Positions 24,403 to 33,943 of a stretch of DNA of 64,000 nt are shown here, piece by piece (the stretch's first letter is position 1; every line of letters begins with the position of its first letter). The stretch comes from Streptomyces sp. WM6378. GTDB lineage: Bacteria; Actinomycetota; Actinomycetes; Streptomycetales; Streptomycetaceae. Made by a program: the position numbers and the translations under genes. Below the pieces are notes generated by a model that worked only from the letters and a program-made list of their open reading frames with translations, did not search any database and was not told where the DNA came from. The stretch spans positions 69,711 through 133,710 of the forward strand of contig NZ_LGDD01000002.1 of the NCBI RefSeq assembly GCF_001279695.1. The letters run 5' to 3'.

Positions 24403-26601
24403 CTATCGCCCTTCTTCGGCCTGTTCGCGAATTTTGTCGGCGAGCTGGGGCGGCATCGGCTCGTGCCGCGCGTAGCTGCGGCTGAACCGTCCGGTGCCGT
24501 GGGACAGCGACCTCAGGTCGAGCGCGTACCGGCCGATCTCGATCTCCGGGATCTCGGCGCGCACCAGCGTGCGGCCCGGGCCGGCCTGTTCGGTGCCGAC
24601 CACCCGGCCGCGGCGCCCGGACAGGTCGCTCATCACCGGGCCCACGTAGTCGTCGGCGACCAGGACCTGGACCTCGGCGACCGGTTCGAGCAGATGGATA
24701 CGGGCCTCGGCGGCCGCCTCCCGCAGGGCTAGCGCGCCCGCGGTCTGGAACGCCGCGTCGGAGGAGTCCACCGAGTGCGCCTTGCCGTCCAGGAGCGTGA
24801 TGCGCACGTCCACGAGCGGATACCCGGCGGCCACGCCCTTCGCGGCCTGGGCCCGTACGCCCTTCTCGACGGACGGGATGAACTGGCGCGGGACCGACCC
24901 GCCGACCACCTTGTCCACGAACTCGATGCCGCTGCCCGGCGGCAGCGGCTCCACGTCGATCTCGCAGATCGCGAACTGCCCGTGCCCGCCGGACTGTTTG
25001 ACGTGCCGGCCGCGTCCCGCCGCCTTCGCGCCGAAGGTCTCGCGCAGCGACACCTTGTGCGGCACGACGTCGACCTGGACGCCGTACCGGCTGCGCAGCC
25101 GCTCCAGGGCGACCTCCTTGTGGGCCTCGCCCAGGCACCACAGGACCAGCTGGTGGGTGTGCGGGTTCTGTTCGAGGCGCATCGTCGGGTCCTCCGCGAC
25201 CAGGCGCGAGAGCCCCTGCGAGAGCTTGTCCTCGTCGGCCTTGCTGTGTGCCTCGATGGCCAGCGGGAGGAGCGGGTCGGGCATGTCCCAGGGCGCCATC
25301 AGGAGCGGGTCCTCCTTGGCGGACAGGGTGTCGCCGGTCTCGGCCCGGGACAGCTTGGCCACGCACGCGAGGTCGCCCGCCACGCACTTGGTGAGCGTGC
25401 GCTGCTGCTTGCCGAACGGCGAGGACAGCGCGCCGATCCGCTCGTCGACGTCGTGGTCCTCGTGGCCGCGGTCCTCCATGCCGTGGCCGGACACGTGCAC
25501 CGTCTCGTCGGGGCGCAGGGTGCCGGAGAAGACCCGCACCAGGCTGATCCGGCCCACGTACGGGTCGGACGAGGTCTTGATCACCTCGGCCACCAGCGGG
25601 CCCTCGACCGTGCACGAGGGGGTCGGCCGGGGCCCGCCCTGCGGGGTCGTGATCTCGGGCGCCGTCCGCTCCAGGGGGGAGGGGAAGCCGCCGGTGACGA
25701 GTTCGAGGAGTTCGATCGTGCCGAGGCCCTGCTTGGCGCCCTCGGCGGCCGGCGCCGCGGCCAGGACCGGGTGGAAGGTGCCGCGCGCCACCGCGCGTTC
25801 CAGGTCCGCCACCAACGTCTTGAAATCGATGTCCTCGCCGCCGAGGTAGCGGTCCATGAGGGTCTCGTCCTCGCTCTCCGCGATGATCCCCTCGATGAGC
25901 CGGTTGCGGGCCTCCTCGATCAGCGGGAGCAGGTCGGCGTCCGGCTGGGTCTCCTTGCGCTCGCCGGACTCGTAGTCGAAGACCCGCTGCGAGAGCAGCC
26001 CGGTCAGGCCGGTCACCGGCGCGTGCCCGTCGGGTCCGGCCGCGCCGTGCACCGGGAGGTACAGCGGGAGCACCGCGTCGGGGTCGTCGCCGCCGAACGC
26101 CTCGGCGCAGATCGTCGTCATCGCGTCGAAGTCGGCGCGGGCCGCCTCCAGGTGCGTGATCACGATCGCCCGCGGCATCCCGACGGCCGCGCACTCGTCC
26201 CAGACCATCCGCGTCGAGCCGTCCACGCCGTCCGCGGCCGAGACGACGAAAAGGGCCGCGTCCGCCGCTCGCAGACCGGCCCTGAGTTCCCCGACGAAGT
26301 CGGCGTATCCGGGGGTGTCCAAGATATTGATCTTGAAACCACCCCATTCGACCGGAACCAGCGACAGCTGTACGGAGCGCTGCTGCCGGTGCTCGATCTC
26401 GTCGTAGTCGGAGACGGTGCCGCCGTCCTCGACCCTGCCCGCCCGGTTGACGGCCCCGGCCGCCAGCGCGAGCGCTTCCACCAAGGTGGTTTTCCCGGAT
26501 CCGCTGTGGCCGACCAGCACCACGTTCCGTACGGATGAGGGGTGGTCGGCCGCTGTAGCCCTGCCGGCGGCCCCGGGGTGTGCGTTTGCCTTGTCGCCCA
26601 T
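24403..26601 (-). CDS. EF-G-like translational GTPase paralogue (EF-G2 type) with altered G motifs
   Basis: A 732-residue protein with the whole EF-G architecture: G domain (about 24-290, P-loop GHSGSGKT at 31-38), domain II (about 330-430), then domains III-V ending with the SYARHEPMPPQLADKIREQ tail. Two canonical features differ. Switch II reads DTPGY (95-99) in place of DTPGH, losing the catalytic His. The guanine-specificity motif NKxD is replaced by THLE (149-152). As known for actinobacterial EF-G2, such proteins are not the canonical translocase, and GTP hydrolysis may be weak. The ATG at 26601 has a GGGAGGA ribosome site. It is divergent from pgsA over 272 bp. Confidence 0.9.
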   Translation of the reverse strand: MGDKANAHPGAAGRATAADHPSSVRNVVLVGHSGSGKTTLVEALALAAGAVNRAGRVEDGGTVSDYDEIEHRQQRSVQLSLVPVEWGGFKINILDTPGYADFVGELRAGLRAADAALFVVSAADGVDGSTRMVWDECAAVGMPRAIVITHLEAARADFDAMTTICAEAFGGDDPDAVLPLYLPVHGAAGPDGHAPVTGLTGLLSQRVFDYESGERKETQPDADLLPLIEEARNRLIEGIIAESEDETLMDRYLGGEDIDFKTLVADLERAVARGTFHPVLAAAPAAEGAKQGLGTIELLELVTGGFPSPLERTAPEITTPQGGPRPTPSCTVEGPLVAEVIKTSSDPYVGRISLVRVFSGTLRPDETVHVSGHGMEDRGHEDHDVDERIGALSSPFGKQQRTLTKCVAGDLACVAKLSRAETGDTLSAKEDPLLMAPWDMPDPLLPLAIEAHSKADEDKLSQGLSRLVAEDPTMRLEQNPHTHQLVLWCLGEAHKEVALERLRSRYGVQVDVVPHKVSLRETFGAKAAGRGRHVKQSGGHGQFAICEIDVEPLPPGSGIEFVDKVVGGSVPRQFIPSVEKGVRAQAAKGVAAGYPLVDVRITLLDGKAHSVDSSDAAFQTAGALALREAAAEARIHLLEPVAEVQVLVADDYVGPVMSDLSGRRGRVVGTEQAGPGRTLVRAEIPEIEIGRYALDLRSLSHGTGRFSRSYARHEPMPPQLADKIREQAEEGR

Positions 26602-26811
26602 GTCCGTTCCTCCCGGTTTCGTGCGCGGTGAGGTGGTGAGGGGGCGCGGACACGCGGACTCCGCGTGCGGAGGCGGCATCTGCGACGCCCGCGGTAATTC
26701 GAGCTTTCCACTCCGGTCACTGTGCGTCCATACGTCGTACGCGACCGCACGCGGACAGTGGCCCGCCGGTCACGCGGCGGGTGCCCGGCGGTGCGGCCGC
26801 GCAGTCGTGGC

Positions 26812-26817
26812 TACGAT
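26812..26817 (+). promoter_or_regulatory. Candidate -10 for the pgsA-patA-pimA operon
   Basis: TACGAT lies 57 nt before the pgsA start in the 272-bp divergent gap. No clear -35. Nothing else recognisable in the gap. Confidence 0.35.
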
Positions 26818-26873
26818 GGGTCGGCCGGTGGCCAGCAGGGGCCGCGCGGCCACACCGACCCCTCGGGAAGGCC

Positions 26874-27530
26874 ATGCTGAACAAGTACGCGCGTGCATTC
26901 TTCACGCGTGTCCTCACGCCGTTCGCCGCATTTCTGCTCCGTCGCGGAGTCAGCCCCGACGCGGTGACCCTCATCGGCACGGCCGGAGTGATGGCGGGTG
27001 CGCTGGTCTTCTTCCCCCGTGGAGAGTTCTTCTGGGGCACCATCGTCATCACCCTCTTCGTCTTCTCCGACCTGGTCGACGGCAACATGGCCCGCCAGGC
27101 CGGGATCTCCAGCCGCTGGGGCGCCTTCCTCGACTCGACCCTGGACCGGGTCGCCGACGGTGCGATCTTCGGCGGCTTCGCCCTCTGGTACGCCGGGCAG
27201 GGCGACGACAACGCGCTGTGCGCGGTGGCCATCTTCTGCCTGGCCAGCGGCCAGGTGGTCTCGTACACCAAGGCGCGCGGCGAGGCGATCGGGCTGCCGG
27301 TCGCGGTCAACGGCCTGGTGGAGCGGGCCGAACGGCTCGTGATCTCGCTGGTGGCCGCGGGCCTGGCCGGACTGCACAAGTTCGGTGTGCCGGGCATCCA
27401 GGTGCTGCTCCCCATCGCGCTGTGGATCGTGGCCGTGGGCAGTCTCGTCACGCTGATCCAGCGTGTGGTGACGGTCCGCCGGGAGTCCGCCGAGGCCGAC
27501 GCGCGGGCGGCCGGTGAGGCGGGCGCATGA
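26874..27530 (+). CDS. pgsA: Phosphatidylinositol phosphate synthase (CDP-alcohol phosphotransferase)
   Basis: A 218-residue inner-membrane enzyme. It carries the CDP-alcohol phosphotransferase signature D-G-x2-A-R-x8-G-x3-D-x3-D (VDGNMARQAGISSRWGAFLD, then STLD; about residues 64-87). Around this are six hydrophobic segments. In actinobacteria this position encodes the enzyme joining CDP-diacylglycerol and inositol 3-phosphate to give phosphatidylinositol phosphate, the base of PIM glycolipids. GGGAAGG ribosome site before the ATG. The stop overlaps the acyltransferase start (ATGA). Confidence 0.93.
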   Translation: MLNKYARAFFTRVLTPFAAFLLRRGVSPDAVTLIGTAGVMAGALVFFPRGEFFWGTIVITLFVFSDLVDGNMARQAGISSRWGAFLDSTLDRVADGAIFGGFALWYAGQGDDNALCAVAIFCLASGQVVSYTKARGEAIGLPVAVNGLVERAERLVISLVAAGLAGLHKFGVPGIQVLLPIALWIVAVGSLVTLIQRVVTVRRESAEADARAAGEAGA

Positions 27531-28423
27531 AGGACAGGCTGACCGACGCGCTGTACGGCCTTGGCTGGGCCACCGTCAAGAAGCTGCCGGAGCCCGTCGC
27601 GAACGGGCTCGGCCGACGCATCGCGGACCAGGTGTGGAAGCGGCGCGGCAAGAGCGTGCTGCGGCTCGAATCCAACCTGGCGCGGGTCGTGCCCGACGCC
27701 ACCCCGGAACGGCTCGCGGCCCTCTCGCAGGCGGGCATGCGCTCCTACATGCGGTACTGGATGGAGTCCTTCCGGCTGCCGTCGTGGAGCAAGGACCGGA
27801 TGGCGAACGGCTTCGTGCCCGAGGACGTCCACCACCTGACGGACGCCCTCGCCTCCGGGCGCGGCGTCGTCCTCGCCCTGCCCCACATGGGCAACTACGA
27901 CCTCGCGGGCGCCTGGGTCACCACCAAGCTGGCCACCCCGTTCACCACGGTCGCCGAGCGCCTCAAGCCCGAGACGCTGTACGACCGCTTCGTCGCCTAC
28001 CGCGAGAGCCTCGGCATGGAGGTCCTGCCGCACGTCGGCGGCTCCGCCTTCGGCACGCTGGCCCGGCGGCTGCGCGCGGGCGGCCTGGTCTGTCTGGTCG
28101 CCGACCGCGACCTGTCGGCGTCCGGAGTCGAGGTCAAGTTCTTCGGCGAGCAGACCCGGATGCCCGCGGGACCGGCCATGCTGGCCCAGCAGACCGGCGC
28201 GCTGCTCCTCCCGGTGACGCTCTGGTACGACGACTCGCCCATCATGAAGGGCCGGGTCCACCCGCCCATCGAGGTGCCCGAGACGGGCGACCGGGCCGCC
28301 AAGACGTCCTTGATGACACAGACGCTGGCGGACGCCTTCGCCACCGGAATCGCCGACCACCCGGAGGACTGGCACATGCTGCAACGGCTGTGGCTCGCGG
28401 ACCTGGAGGAGCGACGGCCGTGA
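27527..28423 (+). CDS. Phosphatidylinositol mannoside acyltransferase (PatA-like)
   Basis: A 298-residue lysophospholipid-acyltransferase-fold protein of the LpxL/HtrB class. The HX4D catalytic motif is H120-MGNY-D125 (LPHMGNYDLAG). Further blocks are LVCLVADRDLS and the substrate strip MPAGPAMLAQQTGALLLPV. By position between pgsA and pimA, and by analogy with Rv2611c, it should transfer palmitoyl to mannosylated phosphatidylinositol at the cytoplasmic face. It overlaps both neighbours by four bases (ATGA before, GTGA after), indicating one operon. Confidence 0.9.
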   Translation: MKDRLTDALYGLGWATVKKLPEPVANGLGRRIADQVWKRRGKSVLRLESNLARVVPDATPERLAALSQAGMRSYMRYWMESFRLPSWSKDRMANGFVPEDVHHLTDALASGRGVVLALPHMGNYDLAGAWVTTKLATPFTTVAERLKPETLYDRFVAYRESLGMEVLPHVGGSAFGTLARRLRAGGLVCLVADRDLSASGVEVKFFGEQTRMPAGPAMLAQQTGALLLPVTLWYDDSPIMKGRVHPPIEVPETGDRAAKTSLMTQTLADAFATGIADHPEDWHMLQRLWLADLEERRP

Positions 28424-29580
28424 AGATCGGCATCGTCTGCCCGTACTCGTGGGACGTCCCCGGCGGCGTCCAGTTCCACATCCGGGACCTGGCCGAGCAC
28501 CTGATCCGCCTCGGCCACGAGGTCTCGGTCCTCGCCCCCGCCGACGACGAGACCCCGCTGCCGCCCTACGTCGTCTCGGCGGGCCGGGCCGTCCCGGTCC
28601 CGTACAACGGCTCGGTGGCGCGGCTCAACTTCGGGTTCCTGTCGGCCGCGCGGGTGCGGCGCTGGCTGCACGACGGCACGTTCGACGTCATCCACATCCA
28701 CGAGCCGGCCTCGCCCTCGCTCGGCCTGCTGTCCTGCTGGGCGGCGCAGGGCCCCATCGTGGCGACCTTCCACACCTCCAACCCCCGCTCCCGCGCGATG
28801 ATCGCGGCGTACCCGATCCTCCAGCCCGCCCTGGAGAAGATCAGCGCGCGCATCGCGGTCAGCGAGTACGCGCGGCGCACCCTGGTCGAACACCTCGGCG
28901 GCGACGCGGTGGTGATCCCCAACGGCGTCGACGTCGACTTCTTCGCGAGGGCCGAGCCGAAGAAGGAGTGGCAGGGCCAGACCCTCGGCTTCATCGGGCG
29001 CATCGACGAGCCCCGCAAGGGCCTGCCGGTCCTCATGAAGGCGCTCCCCAAGATCCTCGCGGAGCGCCCGGAGACACGGCTGCTCGTCGCGGGCCGGGGC
29101 GACGAGGAGGAGGCGGTGGCCTCCCTGCCGGCCGAGATGCGCTCGCGGGTCGAGTTCCTCGGCATGGTCAGCGACGAGGACAAGGCACGGCTGCTGCGCA
29201 GTGTGGACGTGTACGTCGCGCCCAACACCGGCGGCGAGAGCTTCGGGATCATCCTGGTCGAGGCGCTGTCGGCGGGCGCCGCGGTCCTCGCCAGCGACCT
29301 GGACGCCTTCGCGCAGGTCCTGGACCAGGGCGCGGCGGGCGACCTCTTCGCCAACGAGGACGCCGACGCGCTCGCCTCGGCGGCCGTACGCCTGCTCGCC
29401 GACCCGGCCCGCCGCGCGGGCCTGAGCGAACGCGGCTCGGCGCACGTGCGGCGCTTCGACTGGGCGACGGTCGGCGCGGACATCCTCGCGGTGTACGAGA
29501 CGGTGACGCACGGGGCGGCGGCGGTGGCCACGGACGAACGCACCGGATTCCGGGCCCGGTTCGGGCTGGCCAGGGACTGA
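28420..29580 (+). CDS. pimA: Phosphatidylinositol alpha-mannosyltransferase PimA (GT4)
   Basis: A 386-residue GT-B glycosyltransferase. The N-terminal acceptor domain begins MKIGIVCPYSWDVPGGVQFH with the glycine loop. The C-terminal donor domain has IGRIDEPRKGLPVL (about 193) and the E-x7-E block GGESFGIILVEALSAG (about 284). It transfers mannose from GDP-mannose to phosphatidylinositol, the first PIM step, as a membrane-associated cytosolic protein. GTG start overlapping the acyltransferase stop. A 6-7 residue extension (RFGLARD) closes the protein. Confidence 0.94.
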   Translation: MKIGIVCPYSWDVPGGVQFHIRDLAEHLIRLGHEVSVLAPADDETPLPPYVVSAGRAVPVPYNGSVARLNFGFLSAARVRRWLHDGTFDVIHIHEPASPSLGLLSCWAAQGPIVATFHTSNPRSRAMIAAYPILQPALEKISARIAVSEYARRTLVEHLGGDAVVIPNGVDVDFFARAEPKKEWQGQTLGFIGRIDEPRKGLPVLMKALPKILAERPETRLLVAGRGDEEEAVASLPAEMRSRVEFLGMVSDEDKARLLRSVDVYVAPNTGGESFGIILVEALSAGAAVLASDLDAFAQVLDQGAAGDLFANEDADALASAAVRLLADPARRAGLSERGSAHVRRFDWATVGADILAVYETVTHGAAAVATDERTGFRARFGLARD

Positions 29581-29615
29581 CTGCGGCCCCGGCCGGGCTC
29601 GGCGGAGGCCGCCGC

Positions 29616-30782
29616 TCAGGCCGGGGTCAGCAGCGGCCACACATCGGCTGCGGCCGTGGTGCCCCACACCGGGTCGCCGTGGCCGTAACCCGCCACCACG
29701 CGGAAGCCGACCCGGCCGTTGCCGCCGGCCCGGATCAGCTCCGCGCCCCGGGGGTGGTCGCCCCGGCCGAGCTCCATGTTCACCCAGACCACCTCGGCCC
29801 GGATCCCCGCCCAGTCGACGGCGTACCCCGTCCCGTCGGCGGCCCAGACCGACATCAGGTCGCGCAGCAGCGCGTTCGGCACGAGCCCGCTGCCCAGCGC
29901 GGCGGTCGCCTCGGCCCACACCTCCAACGGGGTGCGGTCGAGAGCAAACCGGTCCTCGGCCGGGGCCGCCCCGAACCCGTACGTCCCGGCGCTGAAGCCC
30001 TGCCGGTAGATCCAGTTGGTGAGCCCTGGCAGCGAAGCGGTGCGGATCAGCGCGAAGTGCGCGAGCCCCGTGTTGGTGAACCGGGCCGCCGGATCGACCG
30101 GCCGCGGCGCCGCGCTCGCCCCGCCGGGATCGGCCACGGCCCGCGCCAACAGCCCTTTCAGGCCAGGGTCGTTGACGTATACGCCCTGGTCGATGAGCCC
30201 CTGGAGCGCGGTGCGCGACTGTGCCGCCCGTACCGCGAGATCGCCGGTGTACGGGCCCGTGGTGTCGAGGGCGACCACCCGGCGCAGCCGGTGCGAGCTG
30301 TCCTTGGACGCCAGGTCCAGGGCGAGCACCGCCCCGGCCGAATGGCCCACGTACTGGTGGGGGAGTGGCAGCACTCCGGTCACGGCGTCGATCACGGAGC
30401 GGGCGTCGCGGGCGTGCGCGGCCAGGCCCCAGTCGGCCGTGATGTCGGCGGCGGACGCCAGATCCTCGCGCGGGCTGATCCCTACCACCAATTGGCCCGC
30501 ACCGCGTAGGTGGTGGGCGAGATTGCGGGCGCGCGGCGTGAAGAAGTTCGCGGCGAAGCCGAGGCCGCCGCCGGGCAGCAGGAAGGCGATGCCGGTCGGC
30601 GCCCGCCGGGTGTCGGCCACCACGTCGACGCCGAGCGGCACGCCCCGGCCGCCGACCGTGAACCGGGTGTGCGCCCAGCCGTCCCCGGCCTCGACCCGCG
30701 CGTCCCGGCCGCCGAGCACCTCGGCGATCCGCCGTGCCGCGTCGTGCGGTGTGCCCATGGTCACCAACTGGCCCGCGCCCAC
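29616..30782 (-). CDS. Putative alpha/beta-hydrolase
   Basis: A 388-residue soluble protein with the nucleophile elbow GHSAG (about residue 146) preceded by strand YV, and possible Asp and His partners near the C-terminus (VAGYGHGDPVWG). It looks like an alpha/beta-hydrolase of unknown substrate. The oxyanion segment LLPGGGLGFAANFFTPRA (about 68) fits. No secretion signal. The GTG at 30782 is preferred because GGGGGAA precedes it by 8 nt; the ATG at 30758 is the alternative. It is convergent with pimA. Confidence 0.75.
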   Translation of the reverse strand: MGAGQLVTMGTPHDAARRIAEVLGGRDARVEAGDGWAHTRFTVGGRGVPLGVDVVADTRRAPTGIAFLLPGGGLGFAANFFTPRARNLAHHLRGAGQLVVGISPREDLASAADITADWGLAAHARDARSVIDAVTGVLPLPHQYVGHSAGAVLALDLASKDSSHRLRRVVALDTTGPYTGDLAVRAAQSRTALQGLIDQGVYVNDPGLKGLLARAVADPGGASAAPRPVDPAARFTNTGLAHFALIRTASLPGLTNWIYRQGFSAGTYGFGAAPAEDRFALDRTPLEVWAEATAALGSGLVPNALLRDLMSVWAADGTGYAVDWAGIRAEVVWVNMELGRGDHPRGAELIRAGGNGRVGFRVVAGYGHGDPVWGTTAAADVWPLLTPA

Positions 30783-30902
30783 AGTCCGTTCCCCCTGTCC
30801 GTCCGATCCGCCCGCGTCAAGGGCCCCAGCCTTCCCTACGGCACCGCGCGTTCCAAGAGCGGGCTCGTCCCCTGGGCGGGACGGCCGTACCCGGCGCCCC
30901 GG

Positions 30903-30908
30903 TAGCCT
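30903..30908 (+). promoter_or_regulatory. -10 element for a leaderless mRNA
   Basis: TAGCCT, 8 nt before the GTG at 30917; no ribosome site between. Confidence 0.45.
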
Positions 30909-30916
30909 TGCGGCCC

Positions 30917-31462
30917 GTGACCGTAACCCTCATCTGGATCGTCGTCGCCCTCGTCGCGATCGGCCTCTATCTCAGCTGGACCGCCGGCCGGCTCGACCGG
31001 CTGCACGCCCGCATCGACGCGGCCCGCGCCGCCCTGGACGCCCAACTGCTCCGCCGCGCCTCGGTCACCCAGGAACTGGCCACCAGCGGGGTGCTCGACC
31101 CGGCCGCCTCGATCGTGCTGTACGAGGCCGCGCACGCGGCACGCCAGGCGGAGGAGGAGCACCGGGAGGTCGCCGAGAGCGAGCTCAGCCAGGCGCTGCG
31201 GGCGGTCTTCGGGGAGCCGGCGCAGGTCGACGCCGTACGGGAGGCGCCCGGGGGCGTGGAGGCCGCCGAGGAGCTGGCGCAGGCGGTGCGCAGGGTGCCG
31301 ATGGCGCGGCGCTTCCACAACGACGCCGTGCGGGCCGCGAGGGCGCTGCGCAGGCACCGTACGGTGCGCTGGTTCCGCCTGGCGGGCCACGCGCCGTTCC
31401 CGCTGGCCTTCGAGATGGACGACGAGCCTCCGACGGCCCTGGCCGACCGCCCGGGAACGTGA
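30917..31462 (+). CDS. LemA-like single-pass membrane protein
   Basis: A 181-residue protein with one N-terminal membrane segment (about 2-22) followed by a long helical soluble part. RLDRLHARIDAARAALDAQLLRRASVTQELA resembles the start of LemA-family proteins (N-terminal anchor, helical bundle), but the rest is divergent and I am not certain. The GTG at 30917 is chosen over a long upstream open frame whose Pro/Arg-rich sequence looks non-coding. Function is unknown. Confidence 0.72.
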   Translation: MTVTLIWIVVALVAIGLYLSWTAGRLDRLHARIDAARAALDAQLLRRASVTQELATSGVLDPAASIVLYEAAHAARQAEEEHREVAESELSQALRAVFGEPAQVDAVREAPGGVEAAEELAQAVRRVPMARRFHNDAVRAARALRRHRTVRWFRLAGHAPFPLAFEMDDEPPTALADRPGT

Positions 31463-31593
31463 TCTCGTAGCCACTGGGGGTGGCTGACCGGCGAAAACGA
31501 TCCACCGGGTACACATTGGCCCTTGATGTGGACTGGTCCGCCAGGGTTCTCTCGGGGCAGCAGAATCCCTTCTTCACTCAGTGAGGTCGCTCC

Positions 31594-32514
31594 GTGTCCA
31601 GCACGCCTTCCAGCACCCCCCAGTCCGACAGCCCCGCGATCGGCACCGCCCGCGTCAAGCGCGGCATGGCCGAGCAGCTCAAGGGCGGCGTGATCATGGA
31701 CGTGGTCAACGCCGAGCAGGCGAAGATCGCCGAGGACGCGGGCGCCGTCGCCGTCATGGCCCTGGAGCGGGTGCCGGCCGACATCCGCAAGGACGGCGGC
31801 GTGGCCCGGATGTCCGACCCGAACATGATCGAGGAGATCATCGGCGCGGTCTCCATCCCGGTGATGGCCAAGTCCCGCATCGGCCACTTCGTCGAGGCCC
31901 AGGTCCTGCAGTCGCTCGGCGTCGACTACATCGACGAGTCCGAGGTCCTCACCCCGGCCGACGAGGTCAACCACAGCGACAAGTTCGCCTTCACGACCCC
32001 GTTCGTGTGTGGCGCCACCAACCTGGGCGAGGCCCTGCGCCGCATCGCCGAGGGTGCGGCCATGATCCGCTCCAAGGGCGAGGCCGGCACCGGCAACGTC
32101 GTCGAGGCCGTCCGCCACCTGCGCCAGATCAAGAACGAGATCGCCAAGCTGCGCGGCTTCGACAACAACGAGCTGTACGCCGCGGCCAAGGAGCTGCGCG
32201 CCCCGTACGAGCTGGTCAAGGAAGTCTCCGAGCTCGGCAAGCTCCCCGTCGTGCTGTTCTCCGCCGGTGGCGTGGCCACCCCCGCCGACGCCGCGCTGAT
32301 GCGCCAGCTCGGCGCCGAGGGCGTCTTCGTCGGCTCCGGCATCTTCAAGTCGGGCGACCCGGCCAAGCGCGCCGCCGCCATCGTGAAGGCCACCACCTTC
32401 TTCGACGACCCGAAGATCATCGCGGACGCCTCCCGCAACCTGGGCGAGGCCATGGTCGGCATCAACTGCGACACCCTGCCCGAGACCGAGCGCTACGCCA
32501 ACCGCGGCTGGTAG
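31594..32514 (+). CDS. pdxS: Pyridoxal 5'-phosphate synthase, PdxS subunit
   Basis: A 306-residue TIM-barrel lyase that makes PLP from ribose 5-phosphate, glyceraldehyde 3-phosphate and ammonia. The two active lysines lie in [10 protein letters not shown] and [11 protein letters not shown]; the phosphate site is [11 protein letters not shown]. The first 17 residues are a Ser/Thr/Pro-rich extension. GTG start. It is followed after 6 bp by pdxT, the glutaminase partner; together they form the 12+12 synthase complex. Confidence 0.97.
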   Translation: MSSTPSSTPQSDSPAIGTARVKRGMAEQLKGGVIMDVVNAEQAKIAEDAGAVAVMALERVPADIRKDGGVARMSDPNMIEEIIGAVSIPVMAKSRIGHFVEAQVLQSLGVDYIDESEVLTPADEVNHSDKFAFTTPFVCGATNLGEALRRIAEGAAMIRSKGEAGTGNVVEAVRHLRQIKNEIAKLRGFDNNELYAAAKELRAPYELVKEVSELGKLPVVLFSAGGVATPADAALMRQLGAEGVFVGSGIFKSGDPAKRAAAIVKATTFFDDPKIIADASRNLGEAMVGINCDTLPETERYANRGW

Positions 32515-32520
32515 TCACTC

Positions 32521-33105
32521 ATGCACACCCCCGTGATTGGTGTCCTGGCCCTCCAGGGCGACGTACGGGAGCACCTCATCGCCCTGGCCGCGGCGGACGC
32601 CGTGGCCAGGCCGGTCAGGCGCCCCGAGGAGCTCGCCGAGGTGGACGGCCTGGTCATACCCGGCGGCGAGTCCACCACCATCTCCAAGCTGGCCGCGCTG
32701 TTCGGCATGCTGGAGCCGCTGCGCGAGCGGGTCCGCGCGGGCCTGCCCGTGTACGGCACCTGCGCCGGGCTGATCATGCTCGCCGACAAGATCCTCGACC
32801 CGCGTTCGGGCCAGGAGACCATCGGCGGCATCGAGATGATCGTCCGCCGCAACGCCTTCGGCCGCCAGAACGAGTCGTTCGAGGCGACCGTGGAGGTTTC
32901 GGGAGTGGGCCCCGTGGAAGGCGTGTTCATCCGCGCGCCCTGGGTCGAGTCCGTCGGCGCCGAGACCGAGGTGCTCGCCGAGCACGGCGGCCACATCGTC
33001 GCCGTACGCCAGGGCAACGCCCTCGCGACCTCGTTCCACCCCGAGCTGACCGGCGACCACCGCATGCACGCGCTGTTCGTGGACATGGTGCGCGCCGCAC
33101 GGTGA
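32521..33105 (+). CDS. pdxT: Pyridoxal 5'-phosphate synthase glutaminase, PdxT subunit
   Basis: A 194-residue class-I glutamine amidotransferase. IPGGESTTI binds PdxS and substrate. The nucleophilic Cys is in [10 protein letters not shown] (about 81), and the His-Glu pair is in SFHPEL (about 173). It hydrolyses glutamine and channels ammonia to PdxS. The 6-bp gap to pdxS indicates co-translation. Confidence 0.97.
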   Translation: MHTPVIGVLALQGDVREHLIALAAADAVARPVRRPEELAEVDGLVIPGGESTTISKLAALFGMLEPLRERVRAGLPVYGTCAGLIMLADKILDPRSGQETIGGIEMIVRRNAFGRQNESFEATVEVSGVGPVEGVFIRAPWVESVGAETEVLAEHGGHIVAVRQGNALATSFHPELTGDHRMHALFVDMVRAAR

Positions 33106-33116
33106 CGAGGTCCCGG

Positions 33117-33122
33117 TAGGAT
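33117..33122 (+). promoter_or_regulatory. Candidate -10 of yebC
   Basis: TAGGAT 45 nt before the yebC ATG, just after the pdxT stop; a GCGAAGGAGA ribosome site follows. Confidence 0.4.
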
Positions 33123-33167
33123 CTCTGCCGAACGACGCAGAATGGGTTACGCGAAGGAGACAGGCAG

Positions 33168-33920
33168 ATGTCCGGCCACTCTAAATGGGCTACGACGAAG
33201 CACAAGAAGGCCGTGATCGATGCCAAGCGCGGCAAGCTCTTCGCGAAGCTGATCAAGAACATCGAGGTCGCCGCCCGCACCGGCGGCGCCGACATCGACG
33301 GCAACCCGACGCTCTTCGACGCCGTACAGAAGGCCAAGAAGCAGTCGGTGCCCAACAAGAACATCGACTCCGCGCTCAAGCGCGGTGCCGGTCTTGAGGC
33401 GGGCGGTGCCGACTACGAGACGATCATGTACGAGGGTTACGGCCCGAACGGTGTCGCGGTGCTCATCGAGTGCCTCACCGACAACCGCAACCGTGCCGCA
33501 TCCGACGTACGTGTCGCGATGACCCGCAACGGCGGCTCCATGGCCGACCCGGGCTCGGTCTCGTACCTGTTCAACCGCAAGGGCGTCGTCGTCCTGCCCA
33601 AGGGCGAGCTCTCGGAGGACGACGTTCTGGAGACGGTTCTGGAAGCGGGCGCCGAGGAGGTCAACGACCTCGGTGACTCCTTCGAGATCATCTCCGAGGC
33701 CACCGACATGGTCGCGGTCCGTACCGCGCTCCAGGGGGCCGGCATCGACTACGACTCGGCCGAGGCCAACTTCGTACCGACCATGCAGGTCGAGCTCGAC
33801 GAAGAGGGCGCGCGGAAGATCTTCAAGCTGATCGACGCGCTGGAGGACAGCGACGACGTGCAGAACGTCTTCGCCAACTTCGACGTCTCCGACGAGGTCA
33901 TGGAGAAGGTCGACGCGTAA
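33168..33920 (+). CDS. yebC: YebC/PmpR-family protein (TACO1-like)
   Basis: A 250-residue protein starting [28 protein letters not shown], the standard YebC N-terminus. Three-domain fold with [18 protein letters not shown] (about 100) and the acidic end. Members act as DNA-binding regulators or as translation factors easing proline-rich pausing; the old annotation as regulator is uncertain. It lies directly before ruvC-ruvA-ruvB, the usual arrangement in bacteria, but here a strong hairpin separates them. Strong ribosome site GAAGGAGA. Confidence 0.95.
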   Translation: MSGHSKWATTKHKKAVIDAKRGKLFAKLIKNIEVAARTGGADIDGNPTLFDAVQKAKKQSVPNKNIDSALKRGAGLEAGGADYETIMYEGYGPNGVAVLIECLTDNRNRAASDVRVAMTRNGGSMADPGSVSYLFNRKGVVVLPKGELSEDDVLETVLEAGAEEVNDLGDSFEIISEATDMVAVRTALQGAGIDYDSAEANFVPTMQVELDEEGARKIFKLIDALEDSDDVQNVFANFDVSDEVMEKVDA

Positions 33921-33943
33921 CGCTGCCGCGGATTGAGCGGTTC

